A stretch of DNA of 64,000 nt from Immersiella caudata (GCA_030512335.1 JAULSU010000001.1:7502001-7566000), one strand, 5' to 3'; shown: positions 46,595 to 57,729, numbered from the stretch's first letter. The notes: generated from the sequence alone by a model not told the origin. A program made the numbers and translations.

Positions 46595-47599
46595 ATGGAA
46601 CCCATCAAAACATCGATGCCATTTGACCCATTCGCCATGCCGTTTGGCTTCTCTGACCCAGTTAGTGCCTTCTGTCTTTGACCAGCATATCTACCGTGCA
46701 TGACATGTACAGCTCCGTTTGGCATTGTCTCGCTTTATGCTCGGTTCACCCACAGCTTCCCATGCTAACTTGCTTGCAAGACATTCACATCAGAGTACTC
46801 GCCTATCTCCCTCTTCAGTCCCGTCGAGGGCTTCAGCCAAGACTTCGCTTCCGAATCCGCCGGCAGCCCTGTATCTCCGGTCTCTCCGGGACTGTCAACT
46901 AGCTCGTACGGCTTTCCCACCGCCGAAGACTGGAGCTCCTGGGAGCCCATCGAGCAGTCACCGGGACCCGACGGCTTCATCCTACCCGAGGGTTTCGGCG
47001 GGTCCTTCGCCACCAAAGCCCCCCTGACCCCTGCCATCAACCCAAAGGAGCTCGCAATGCCCCAACGACCCCGCCGGCCGCAACCCGCGACCGAAGCACG
47101 GCGCCCGTCCGTCCCCACTCTCCCGTCGTCAACAGAGCGAGATGACGCATCCAAGCGTTATTCGATGCGCACCCTGAAGCGCAAGTCGTCCACTTTGGAA
47201 TCCGAGGAGAGCGCCTCGGCAAAGCGGGTCTCGCTGTCCCCACCCCCAGAGCATGCCGCTCACCCGAAGAAGACGGCCCACAACATGATCGAGAAGCGCT
47301 ATCGCACAAACCTCAACGGCAAGATCACTGAGCTGCGCGACGCCATCCCCTCACTGCGGGCGACGCGCCGCCAAGCAATAGGATCGGAAGGAGAGGGCTT
47401 CGTGGACGACGACGTCAACAACCTCGCGCCGGCGCCCAAGCTCAACAAAGCCACCATCCTGAGCAAAGCCACCGACTACATCAACCAGCTCGAGAGCAAG
47501 AATCGGAATCTCGAGACGGAGAACAGTGCACTACGGGGAAGAATGGAGGGGCTCGAGATGCTCCTGATGGCGCAGACCAGCCAGCCAGTGTGGAACTGA
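46595..47599 (+). CDS. SREBP-type bHLH transcription factor, soluble form
   Basis: Two exons, 46595-46660 and 46781-47599; 294 residues. The intron of 120 nt has GTTAGT, GCTAAC and CAAG. Seen: a Pro/Ser/Phe-rich N-terminus (possible activation region), a basic nuclear-signal-like patch (LKRKSS), then the bHLH domain from about 185 to 265. The basic region AHNMIEKRYR has the tyrosine (Y196) that marks the SREBP subfamily and lets it bind both E-box and sterol-type sites. The loop is expanded by about 25 residues (QAIGSEGEGFVDDD), and helix 2 is KLNKATILSKATDYINQLE, continuing into a short zipper. The protein ends about 20 residues later, with no transmembrane or regulatory domain, unlike classical SREBP. 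A constitutively soluble regulator is inferred. Start context CACCATGG is good. Confidence 0.9.
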
Positions 47600-50500
47600 G
47601 CAGTCTGGTTCCCTTGCTTTTTTTTTCTTTTTTTTCTTTTTTTGATTTATCATTGGCTTGGACTCCGGCGTTTGGCTCAAAAGCGAAGATACCATTGTAC
47701 GGGAACGGCGTTTAAATGTATAGACTGGAGGATAGTTTCCCACTCCTGATGTAGATAATGGCCTTCTCTAGCTTTCTCAATGCACATTCAACATCCATGA
47801 ATGCCCTTCGGTGCGAAACAGAAGACAGACGAACCTCCACTGCCCTTAGCTACCCCGGTGGTAGTTTGCGACCCTTGATACACGACGGTCAGCGCGTGAG
47901 TTACACTGCATCTGGAGCGCGGGCTCCGGGTTAGAGTGGTCGGATGCCTGTCTCGCTATCGAGGGTCCTGTCAGTTCTCACCCGCGTCCGCGGGAGCACA
48001 AGCTGTCTCATCTATCGGGAACAAAAGGACCGCCCGCTTTGGGTGTATGCATGGGCAGTTTGCTTCTTCTTCTTCCTCCTCTCTGCTTTTCCTCCCGCTC
48101 TTTTCGGTGCGCTTTGCATCGTGCTGAGCGGCGAGTGGGTGTCGTTGGTGCCTGAGAGCCAGTGTGTATGCCGTGGGGGTTGTGCCACGCCGCTAAGGCC
48201 GACAGCCATGATTAGAGAAGCGGATGCGAACATTTCAGCAACCGAGACATCTCTATTTCCTCCCAGACGCGGTTGCCCGTCGGATTCTGCCCATGCGCTA
48301 GGTTGAGGAGGACCCAGTTGCGTGCCTTCGATTTCGCCAAGCGAGACAAGTTATTGGGGATCGACCTCGGTGGCTTGACCATGCGGGATGCGCCATGCAC
48401 CCGTTTCGTGTGTTTATTCACGCCGGGCTCCTAGACTTTGACACCTTTTTGGGCTAGCCTATACTTGTTTTGGGGGTGTGGGTGGGTCGCGTAAGTGGAC
48501 AAGTAAACGCCGGCGGACCATCATTTTCATGCTATCGGCGTTGAGGGCTGGGTGGCGCTTCGTGTTGGAGGTCTGGTTAGGGTCCAGCGAGGGCGTTTGA
48601 TCCTGCAGTCCGTGATGAGATTGCTTGAACGTGTAGGTTGGGCGAGGAGACGAGGTAGAAGACGGGGGCGGCGACGGTTGCCCACGGGGCGCTATCCTGC
48701 GATGGCCCTCAATTTTGGTCGTGCCCAGGAAAAGCCCCAGGCAAGGCACCAAACGGTAATGGTGCCGCGATGGGCGTAGTCGTCTGAGGTCGACTTTGGA
48801 AACATGATATCAGCAGTTGGTAGTTTGATCCCTCCAGTCTGATCCCAAAGGCTACCATCGAAGTTTTGGAGAGTACTGTGCATGGTAGCTGCTTAGTCTT
48901 GAGATGCCGGTGTCTCTGTCCTTCTCCGACCATTTGCTATGTACGTGGCGTGAGAAACAAGTTTGACATTTTTCCCATCTCCTCGGTCAGAAGTAGCCAT
49001 ACCGTCTTGCATTCCCGGCAAGCTTTACTTGTTGAAGTAGAGGGCATTAAAGGATCCTTCGAAAGCATCCTCGTCCTTCAACAAGCCGTTCTCTGGCTCG
49101 TCACAGGGCTCGCCTGTGGGCAAGTCGAGAAATTCATTTGTCCACTGAGCCTCATGCCCACAGGGCCCTACACTGGCAATCGATACTGGGGTGGTTGTGT
49201 GGCTCTGGATCGGGCGGAGGCAGCGCTACGTAGGTATCGATCGATGTAAAGTGTATGCCATCTAAATATCGATCTATATCAAAATCGATAATTCTCTTCA
49301 TGATCTTTAACCTAGATGAGCGCTGTACCGATCGCAGTCGTGGGAAGAGTCGGGGAGTAGCCCATCTTTGGTTTCTGAGTGTCACTGATAGCGAGTAGTG
49401 GCGCTTCTGGGCGCTCTCGATGCGACATCTCTGTTGACGAAATGAGAATCGAGGGGAAGTCTTTAGGGCAGCTGGCCAGGGGGAAAGCAGTTGGCGCTGG
49501 ATCGAACCTGTCACCCCTACCAATCGGGGGAGTCTCGGATACAATGCCGGTCGGCATTCGATTCCACGCTCCCTTTGCAAGAACCGACATCGCCTAGGGA
49601 ATGAGATCAAGATCGGAAGAGCTCCTTGATTCATTTGGATCGCACCTATTGCTGCAAAACGATCCTCGGTGGCGGTCTCGGAGGTTGCGGTCGGGGATCT
49701 TGAGTGCATTGGCTAGTGGTGAAGGGGAGGCAAGGTCAGAGGCTCGATTGGGGCTTCTTGCTTAAGGCTATTTCAAAATGATCGATAGCAGAGTATAGGC
49801 AAACTTGGATCGAGAAAGACTCGAGCCTCGAGGTGTCTAGATGGGATGGCAGATGTCTGATGCAAAGCTTGCGCTCTTGAACGCTGATCGAAGCACGATG
49901 CCCAGCCTTGGCGTGGGTTTGGGGATTGCTGAGGAAGTCACGTTTCAATCGCAGTTGCAAGCGCTGGTCGGGCCACATCTTTGCTGAAGAAGGGTGGCAC
50001 TTCCTTCGGTCTATCGCCCTCAACTCCATCCTATCTCCACTTGGGTTCTACCATGCAATTAGCAATGCTTGCGAATCTAAGAGTCCGAGGTGCTTCCAAT
50101 CCTTTGTTCATTGTATGCGAGCCGGATTCTTTATTGGGTGACGGGCCGTTCCTTGGTCCCTTTCCCGGTTGATTTCGCCCCAGAGGGCAACTTCAGACGC
50201 ACACCATGAGACACGCCCCTTGCTTGACACCAGATGTTCCGGAACGGGATCGGGTTCATTCCCGCCGTTGGGGTGGCCCGGTCTTGTCCTTAACTTCAAC
50301 GGATGTTACCAGATGTGGCGAGAGTAAATGAGCGACCCACCTCAGCGCCAGTTATGCTTTAGTACACGGCCATGCTGAGGACAGGTTCTCGATGTGTCAG
50401 CCTGAGTCTTCCTGTTGGGCACAATATTGTAAGTCCTCTCAAGACTCAAGCTCAGGGTGGCTTCATATCTAATCGGATGATCCCAGGACAGGGTGCACTT

Positions 50501-50872
50501 ACTTGACTTTGCCCAATGTATGGTGCCCGCTTGCGATATTACGCTCCCCATCGACTTACGATGTCAGCTCTGCGCAGGTCAGTAACATTTGGTCGAGGGT
50601 TAGGGTCAACTTTGTCACGGTCCAACGAAACACCATGTCGCGTCTCGAATCCTAACTCGGACTGGTGTGGATGATTGGAGTAAACATTGGCTGCACGCAG
50701 CAAGCCTTTGCCGAATGGGAGCTTGCATGAAGTGGGTATTGGGAAGCGATTGGCGCCTGGGCGGCTAGAGGAATGCTGGGCCGTCGCGGATTCAGCTGAC
50801 CTCCCGGTCCGTGTCCACCACGCTTTGGTCCGTTCAACGTCAACCGAACCCAGGTGTCCATCGCCGCAAAGC
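47600..50872. other. Gene-poor region, 3.3 kb
   Basis: Begins with T-rich 3' sequence (47618-47646). No gene is supported. 49225-49300 is AT-richer, with repeated ATCGAT-type words (ATCGATCGAT, ATATCGATC), possibly a small decayed element. The frame of the HET gene is open upstream to 50687 but without ATG. Confidence 0.5.
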
Positions 50873-53311
50873 ATGGAGGACTCTACGTTACCCAAAGAGT
50901 CTCGAACTGATTCGGTTTACCATGGATTGGCTCTTTTGGACGAGTTCGACATCCGTCTCCTGGAATTGGCGCCCGGCGAGCCCGCGGACCCCCTCAAATG
51001 CACGCTATCTGTTGAGCGTCTCAAGGGAGTGCGGGGGTGTCCTCCATATGTAGCTCTGAGCTATGTTTGGGGATCATCAGATCGCGCGCATGAGCTGGAG
51101 TGCAATGGGCACAAAGTTCTCATCACTCAGACCCTCGAAGCAGCACTGCGCCACCTCCGTGATCAAGCTGAAAACCGGTGTCTGTGGATCGACCAGATCT
51201 GCATCAACCAAGACAACGACGAGGACCGAACGCACCAACTACACATCATGAAGCGGATTTATCAGATGGCGACCAAAGTCGTCTCGTGGCTCGGCCCCGA
51301 CGTTGGAAACCAAGCCCTTCTCGCCAAAGATCTCCTCACAAGTCTTCTCAAACTCGACGATTACGGCCGAAGCCTTCCCAAAGTTGTGCACTTTCCGACC
51401 AACCAACAGCTCAAAAAGCTGAAGCTACCCCCACGAGAAGCCCCGGACTGGATCGCTCTGGAGACGTTGCTCCGAAATCAGTATTTTGAAAGGGTTTGGG
51501 TGCTGCAGGAAGTGCGGATGGGCTGGGAGGTGTTCCTTGTGTGGGGTGGGATTGAGATACGATGGAACTACGTGTCCGAGGCATACCTTCGTGCGGCGAG
51601 GTACTGGATGCAAATCGTGGACCCCCAAACGAACTCGAAGCCATGCCCTACGCTATCTCTGGAGCGCCTCGAGCCGTTTATGATGACATCCGCGGCTTGG
51701 CTGGATCTGCTGCGAGCAACTCGGAGATTCGGAGCCACTGATCTTAGGGACAAGGTGTTTGCTCTGATAGGGCTGGCTGACGGGGAAGTCCTCGGGTCCG
51801 ACTACGCCGCTTCAATCGGTGAGACCTATGCTAGCGTCGCAAAGCACATCATCCGAACAACAGGAGATCTTCGAGTCTTGGCGTATGTTTGGATTCGGGA
51901 TCTGAGTGCTCTCGATGGAGTTCCGACCTGGGCCCCCAGATGGCACGACATCGCTGATGTCAACAAAACGCCCAAGGTGTTGGCCGACTGGGCATCCTAC
52001 TCATCTTCTGGAGAGGAGAAGGCGAGAATAGGAGACAGCGAGTGGGACGTCCTCAAGCTGGAAGGACTCATTGTCGACCAAGCGGATTGTCTTGCGCCAC
52101 CACTCGATTCATGGGACGAGCTGGAGAATGACTGGTGGAAGGTTGTGGCAGAGTCCCTTCGGATTGCCGACCCAGCCGGAAGACTGCGCGGGGAGTCGCC
52201 CGATTACATCATGGTGCCGTTCCTGTGGACCATCACGGCTGGTCAAAGCCTTGGCGTGAACGGTCTCACCTGTCCCGCGACGGAGCCGCAGCACATTGAA
52301 GACTTTGTTGCGTTTGCCTTCAACGGGATCCTTCAAAACTGGCCACCAAAAGAGAATCAAGTTTGCCTGAAGGAGATTCTTCACCTTGTTGATTGCGCGT
52401 TGAAGTCGTTGCCAACTTCACGGCCTGATGAGCGAGTCTATGAGCCGGACGTGGACGAAGCAGAAGTTGAAGATGAGCAACTGACCATGTCGGTGGAATT
52501 TGAGGACAACCAAGACGAAAACCGAGCTCCAAGTGACGATGATCAGGAACCCGGGAGCGGCAATGATGACGACTCACCAGGGAGCCCAGAATTGCGACAC
52601 GATGTTCTTGACGAGGAGGAGCTGTACATCTACGTGGATGGCGAAGATGGCAGCAAGGTTGACGACAGTCGGCAGCAAGTCGGGAGTGACAGCGAGAGCG
52701 GACTGCTCCCGCATCGAAGCGAGCCGGATCTCGACATCACTCAACTGGCAGGGAAGCAAAGAGTTGAGATCTTGCCAGATCCAGAAGAGCACCAGTCCAA
52801 GGACGATGAAGCTGGTGGGTGCGCACCCAGGGAGCGCGGCCCCCGACAACCTTTGGATATCATCCACCAAGACAACAGTACACGACCGAGCGAAGACGAG
52901 GTCGATGCACCCCCGATGTCACGCCGGTGGATCGACAAGATCCTGCGTTCGTTCCACCCGTCCGATCCGGCTGTCGTTGGCGCGGCTGTTGAAATCCTCG
53001 TGAACGCCCGTGAGAAGCACGATACCACGGCCGTCATCCGTTTCATGTGCCAGTTTGAGGTGTCGTCAGTCAACCGAAGGTTCTTCGTGACCAAGAAGGG
53101 ATACATGGGTATTGGCCCCGCGTGCATGGAAAAGGGAGACATTGTTGCTGTGTTGTTCGGCGGTCCTACTCCGTATGTCCTGCGGCCGACAGCACAGCAG
53201 GGCGAGTACCTCCTCCTCGGAGAGTGCTACGTTGACGATGTCATGAACGGAGAGGCTGTGACATTGTTGGCCAAGGGAAGAAGGGAAACCCAGTGGTTCA
53301 GCTTGCGCTGA
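50873..53311 (+). CDS. HET-domain (heterokaryon incompatibility) protein
   Basis: Single exon; the first in-frame ATG is at 50873, giving 812 residues. Seen: the three HET blocks, YVALSYVWGSS (59-69), then CLWIDQICINQ (103-113), and MKRIYQMATKVVSWLGP (126-142). The middle part has GATDLRDKVFALIGLADG, typical of the family after the HET domain. An acidic disordered insert follows (about 520-680, rich in D, E, S). The conserved C-terminal end is NRRFFVTKKGYMGIGP...GDIVAVLFGG...YLLLGECYVDDVMNGE. HET proteins trigger or signal vegetative incompatibility cell death; in known cases the HET domain is the toxic effector and a partner provides allelic recognition. No NLR, ankyrin or WD repeat is fused here and no partner gene is adjacent. 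The reading frame is intact. Confidence 0.93.
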   Translation: MEDSTLPKESRTDSVYHGLALLDEFDIRLLELAPGEPADPLKCTLSVERLKGVRGCPPYVALSYVWGSSDRAHELECNGHKVLITQTLEAALRHLRDQAENRCLWIDQICINQDNDEDRTHQLHIMKRIYQMATKVVSWLGPDVGNQALLAKDLLTSLLKLDDYGRSLPKVVHFPTNQQLKKLKLPPREAPDWIALETLLRNQYFERVWVLQEVRMGWEVFLVWGGIEIRWNYVSEAYLRAARYWMQIVDPQTNSKPCPTLSLERLEPFMMTSAAWLDLLRATRRFGATDLRDKVFALIGLADGEVLGSDYAASIGETYASVAKHIIRTTGDLRVLAYVWIRDLSALDGVPTWAPRWHDIADVNKTPKVLADWASYSSSGEEKARIGDSEWDVLKLEGLIVDQADCLAPPLDSWDELENDWWKVVAESLRIADPAGRLRGESPDYIMVPFLWTITAGQSLGVNGLTCPATEPQHIEDFVAFAFNGILQNWPPKENQVCLKEILHLVDCALKSLPTSRPDERVYEPDVDEAEVEDEQLTMSVEFEDNQDENRAPSDDDQEPGSGNDDDSPGSPELRHDVLDEEELYIYVDGEDGSKVDDSRQQVGSDSESGLLPHRSEPDLDITQLAGKQRVEILPDPEEHQSKDDEAGGCAPRERGPRQPLDIIHQDNSTRPSEDEVDAPPMSRRWIDKILRSFHPSDPAVVGAAVEILVNAREKHDTTAVIRFMCQFEVSSVNRRFFVTKKGYMGIGPACMEKGDIVAVLFGGPTPYVLRPTAQQGEYLLLGECYVDDVMNGEAVTLLAKGRRETQWFSLR

Positions 53312-53361
53312 CTGACCATGGCTTCGGAGGCTCGAAAAGTCTGGTGATTGCTCCCGATACC

Positions 53362-54088
53362 ATGGAGTCGCGCCGGTGGCGTGCGATGGGCGCGGAGCTA
53401 GTGGTTGCGGCCTCCGCTTGCGTTACCTTCATATCGGCTGCATATTATCTCTGGAGGGGAGACGGGTTCCCAAGGATGCTGCAGCCGCAGACCAGCACAC
53501 TGGTGACGCTCGCCGTCTCACGATGTCAGCGAGCCCGGTAATAGTGTGACTGCTAGAGGCGCTACCGAAAAGCACGGCTCTGCGGGCCATTCCCCGCGTC
53601 CCGCCCACGGCACAAGATGTGGCTGCCGAAGAGGCAGATGACATGCCAAGAAGGACAAGTTGGGGGGTGGGAAGAGGGGAACAGCAACAGCCCGCCCAAG
53701 ATTGGAAAAGACGCCGATGGATGGCACTCACCTCCATCATCGGAATCGCAAAGCCCGGTGACGCGCACGCTTGGAGTTGGAGGCGAGACCAAAGCGGTTG
53801 CCACATGGCACCTGACAATATTGACACCGCCAAGAGGGTGGGAACCCGGAATATGGGCCTCAGCAAGGTCTATCGGCGCCGTTGCAGTTGTTTGGCCTTC
53901 TGGAAGACGCGCAGAAAGACTGTCGAGCAAATGGAAATTCGTCCCTGGCACCGATGGAACGATGGCGGGCGCTTCACGATGAGGCTATACAGAAAGGATA
54001 TGAGCACTCTATGGCGATGGGACTTGTTGTTGCATTGCGGCGCGGAGACGGCGAGAATTTCAGCAAATTCAGGGGGGAACCCGTGTGA
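53362..54088 (+). CDS. Possible small gene with one membrane segment (unresolved)
   Basis: Weak. A frame beginning with ATG at 53362 encodes a likely membrane anchor (ELVVAASACVTFISAAYYLW), and a second, differently framed stretch ending at 54088 reads like protein (GLLEDAQKDC, MERWRALHDEAIQKGYEH). An intron could link part of the second stretch (GTGACG donor near 53757, CTGAC branch, acceptor near 53832). I could not find a full splice path joining the first exon to it. It lies 50 bases after the HET gene on the same strand. It may be two unrelated frames, a damaged gene or a real multi-exon gene. Confidence 0.25.
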
Positions 54089-55166
54089 GGTCACTTCCAG
54101 GAAAAGGACCTGTCTGCGTCGTGCATCTGCCCCCAAACCCTCCGGCTTGTCAAGTGACTGGGTCTGGGGTTGGATGGATGCCAAGACGCCTGGTCCTTCT
54201 GGAAGGGCTTCGAAGAGACGGTGACCTGGAAATAGCACCTTTGCAATTGGGTGGACACAGGCTTGGTTCGGTCGCTGTATTCTCACTGGCTGGATGACAC
54301 GCTCCATCCCGCCCCAATTGACCATTGATTTTGAGTCTCCTCCCGTCCCCAGTTCGGGAGTGCGGCTCTCTTAAGGCTATAACTGAGCAGCCTTTTAATA
54401 TACGCCGGCCATTTATCCCTCGGAGGGTTGCCTGTCGAATGCCTCGATTCCCTCTGGGCCAATCTACGGCTAAAATGGCAGCGCTGGATGTCCATCTTGG
54501 GACCAATTCCACGCTGCTGACCGCGCGCCGCACCCCGCACCACAAATGCCACTGCCATTGCGCCCAGCCTGGGCAGGCCATCACCAACCCCAGAGCCTGA
54601 CCTCGCACCTTGTTAGTGGCGCCTGCGAAATAAATTAGCCGCACGAACAGATAGCGTCACGCGATTACACCCTAGTCCAACGGGCATATGCTGGCTGGCT
54701 TGGCTCCTGGGCAGTTTGGCAAAGCACCGTAGGATGGCACTCAGCGTTTGTGGCTAGGGGGAGCGTAGGTGGCAGACCCAGCAGGCGGGTCCGCCAGCAG
54801 CTACGCTCCCCCCGTCCGGCTCCGAGCCGCTTGAAGATCGTGTCTTGTCGTATCTGGGGTTGCCGCCATCAATAAGCCGTCCATTATATTTAATCATGGG
54901 AAAGCACGCTCACTTTGCCTGCGGGATCTCGCTCGGCGCCTTTGGTCTTCAGCTTTCTCACAAAACCTCGACAGCGCCGGTTCCGTGCCCATTCTCGCTT
55001 CTTCGGACCTGATCGAAGTTGCGGTTGTCAGCTACATCGGCTCACCACGTCAGTTTCACCTCGTCGGCGAATCTGGTCCTCTCCGGTCCGTTCACCTTTC
55101 CCGTCGGCTCCTACTTTATAGCGCCGATCCCGCGACCGTGGCCGTCCGACCGCCAACACCGACAAG
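54089..55166. other. Intergenic region and promoter of the AA8 gene
   Basis: No gene seen. A TATATTTAA sequence near 54885 is a possible TATA element for the gene at 55167, followed by CT-rich leader sequence. Confidence 0.5.
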
Positions 55167-55910
55167 ATGCTTTGCAACCTCTTGATAGGGGTTGTCGCCC
55201 TCACGCTGAGCCATGGTAGGTTTTGCAGTCGCGCGGATTGGCAATTTTCTAACGGCATGTAGTTGTCCTCGCCGCAGCATCCGTGTTCCGCGATCCCGAT
55301 ACGGGCCTGACGTTCGCCTCGGAGTTCACCAACTACAAGATCAACCAGGGAATCACCTACCGGATTGCCACTCCGCCGGATGCTGTCAGGGGAGAGGCGT
55401 TTGACATGGTTGTCCAGATCGTCGCCCCCAACGACGTCGGCTGGACCGGTATCGCATTCTCCGGCAGCATGAGGGAGAACCCGTTGCTGATCGTCTGGAG
55501 AAATTCCGCCGGCAATGGCGTGGTCGTCTCCACCCGCTGGGCCAGGTGAGTTCTAAATGAGATTGCAAATAAACGCCCGCTGACTTTTCAGGGGCCACAT
55601 CACTCCTGAGCCCTACACTGGCGCTACTGCCACCGTTTTGAGGACCGGAACCAAGACCAACGGCACCCATTACCAAGCGACCATCAAGTGCTCGGGCTGC
55701 TCTTTCTGGAGGACCAATACTGGCGGGACTCGCTTCCTGATCCCGAACGAGAGCAACCGCATCGCCATGGCCTACTCGCCCACGAGACCCAGCAACGCCA
55801 ACAGCAACACTTCCGCTCTCTCGGTCCACGATGTGCACGCATACTGGGGACACCAGCTCGGCCAGGGAGTGAATGCAAACTTCAACCAAGTCATCCAGAC
55901 TCTGCAATGA
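55167..55910 (+). CDS. Secreted AA8 cytochrome b domain protein (cellobiose-dehydrogenase-type haem domain)
   Basis: Three exons: 55167-55215, 55263-55545, 55592-55910; 216 residues. Introns are GTAGGT...CATGTAG and GTGAGT...CTGACTTTTCAG. Residues 1-22 are a signal peptide (LLIGVVALTLS). The mature part matches the haem b domain of cellobiose dehydrogenase: an FRDPDTGLTF start, the core GWTGIAFSGSMRENPLLIVW with the axial methionine candidate M86, the cysteine pair IKCSGCSFW, and the histidine-containing strand LSVHDVHAYWG (H190 or H193 as second axial ligand). Unlike cellobiose dehydrogenase there is no flavin (GMC) domain, no CBM1 and no membrane anchor. Stand-alone AA8 proteins are thought to shuttle electrons, for example to lytic polysaccharide monooxygenases. 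An extracellular redox role is inferred. Confidence 0.9.
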
Positions 55911-56481
55911 TGGGCTTGATGTGGTAGAATGTTGGGCAGAGCGGGGCGCGGTTGATGCATGGCGAGTTTGTACATAGGGAATGGAGGGTGCATTGCCCCA
56001 GCTCCGTCTCCTTGGAATGACGTAGATGCTGCGCGGCCAAAGATATAGACTGAGGCAGGAAATGATATCCTTGGGGCGTCTGCGACGGGTGAGATGTGAT
56101 GCAACGTGATCCGCCGAACAGGAAAGAGGTTGGCCCCCTTGAGGCATACACTACCGGGAACCTAGCTTATTTCCTAGTACGACCAAGAGCTTAATTCGGT
56201 CAAGCATTTGGGCTCATCATACGGGTAGCGCAGCCGAGCTTAGCAAGATGCACGTGATGATACTGGAAGCCCCTTGCTTTCCCCTTTACGTAAGTTGGTC
56301 CTTCACCCTTGCTTAGGCCGTGCGTTGATACAACTCAATATGCAAGTCAACTGCTGATATCCTCTTTGCTTCGGAGTAATGTTGATCTGTGATACAAGGA
56401 TGTGTTGCGAGATGTATGTGCTGGGGCATCTCCACCTTCATCAAGGGGGTCAAATCCCCGCCCCCCCCCCCTCCCGGCTTT
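55911..56481. other. Convergent 3' intergenic region
   Basis: Lies between the AA8 gene (+) and the first tetraspan gene (-). A C11 tract lies at 56461-56471. No gene seen. Confidence 0.6.
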
Positions 56482-57729
56482 CTACCTAGGTGTAGGCTTG
56501 TGTGTATTGTGATCACACCCGATGTTGAATGTAACTGGGCCCTTCGACCCTGTACTCGTTTCCGAGCCCGTCGGTTCCGCCTCCACTGGTGTGTCTGGGC
56601 TCGCAACTAACCCTGGCCATTCCCACTTGTTCGCCCTCCAAAAACCATCCGGGACCTTGTCGCCCCGCGCACGCTCTGCCGTATCCCACTTGTTGGTCAA
56701 CAGCTCCGTCCTCGTGCAATAGAACAACCCCGCCAGCAACATCACCTGCAGCCCGACGATAGCCCAGTGCATCATCCACACCCTCTGTCCCATCCTCACC
56801 TCCATAACCCCTCCCCACTTCGTTGTCGCATACACCAACGCGCTCGCAATCTGCCAGACAGAAACGCAACCCACCAGCGCGACCACCGTCGACATCAGCA
56901 AACAAACCCACCACGCTGCCGCCAAACCCACCCCCCACCTCAGCCTCCCTGCCCTCCAAATCATAAAATCACTCACCTCTTGCTCTTGCGTAAACGCCGG
57001 GAATTTCCCTTCCGTCGTACACCTCGCCCTCCACACCGGGTACTTGATACCCGAATTCCAAAGCCACAGCAGCAACATCCCGAGCACAAACAGCCCCGCC
57101 GCTCCCGTCTCCACGCTCAGGACAATTTTCTCTTGAAAGTCCATCGCCGCGTCCACAGCCAGCTCTCCAAGCGGACATTCTCTCGGATGCTTCACAAGTG
57201 GATTCCTGGTGGCGTTTTCGGGGCGGTATCCAAAGAGCTTCTCGTGGATGCGGCCGCGATTCTGGCCGTACAGCATCGCGTCGGAGCACCAAGGGTTGGG
57301 GTAGGGTTCGTCGGTGCGGCCGGCGCAGATGGCATAGTAATGTACGTTGACTGTTGCGTTGCACGCGGGAAGGGCGAACTGGAGGAGGTAGATGTCGGAG
57401 AGGCCGATGACGGTGCCGGAAAAGCAGCCTACTATGAGGAAGGCTGGTTGGGGTTTAGTTTGGGTGGGCGGGAGGGAGGGAGGATGAGGAGAGGGAGGAT
57501 GAGGAGAGGGAGGAAGCATGAGGGGAGGGAGGAAGGAAGGAAGGAAGGGGGACGTACCGTAGAGAGCTGCGATGGAGATGATGAGGAGGGTGAGGAGGGT
57601 TTGGATGGCGATGTTCCTTTTGCGGGAGGCTCTGTAGTGGGCGATTTCCTTGGCTTCTTGCTCCGTGGGGCCTTGTTTTTGGCCGGTTTGGGTTTCGCTG
57701 CCAGCTTGGGACCGGGCTTGGTCCTCCAT
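56482..57729 (-). CDS. Four-helix membrane protein, claudin/Fig1-like (paralogue 1)
   Basis: Two exons, 57729-57558 and 57428-56482 (acceptor could be 57431); 372 residues. The intron (GTACGT...ATAGTAG, 129 nt) is an almost pure pyrimidine CCT/CTT array. It is also open in frame, so retention would insert a Pro-rich segment. Seen: a charged N-terminus, helix 1 (IAIQTLLTLLIISIAALYG), then an extracellular loop with YLLQFALPACN and a tyrosine/cysteine motif HYYAICAG...PWCSDA. Helix 2 (GAAGLFVLGMLLLWLW), helix 3 (GLAAAWWVCLLMSTVVALVGC) with SVWQIASAL, and helix 4 (HWAIVGLQVMLLAGLFYC) follow. Long first loop with a paired cysteine and four helices resemble claudin-like fungal proteins such as Fig1, but no signature proves it. 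Its neighbour at 58749-59837 has the same plan. Confidence 0.75.
   Translation of the reverse strand: MEDQARSQAGSETQTGQKQGPTEQEAKEIAHYRASRKRNIAIQTLLTLLIISIAALYGTSPFLPSFLPPLMLPPSPHPPSPHPPSLPPTQTKPQPAFLIVGCFSGTVIGLSDIYLLQFALPACNATVNVHYYAICAGRTDEPYPNPWCSDAMLYGQNRGRIHEKLFGYRPENATRNPLVKHPRECPLGELAVDAAMDFQEKIVLSVETGAAGLFVLGMLLLWLWNSGIKYPVWRARCTTEGKFPAFTQEQEVSDFMIWRAGRLRWGVGLAAAWWVCLLMSTVVALVGCVSVWQIASALVYATTKWGGVMEVRMGQRVWMMHWAIVGLQVMLLAGLFYCTRTELLTNKWDTAERARGDKVPDGFWRANKWEWPGLVASPDTPVEAEPTGSETSTGSKGPVTFNIGCDHNTHKPTPR

Noticed and set aside
49495..49530. tRNA-like GGATCGAACC sequence
   Set aside because: The T-arm stem does not pair and no anticodon arm can be drawn, so it is not a tRNA gene.
49152..49709. 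Minus-strand open frame of 185 codons
   Set aside because: No start context, splice signals or recognisable motif, and the surrounding sequence looks intergenic.
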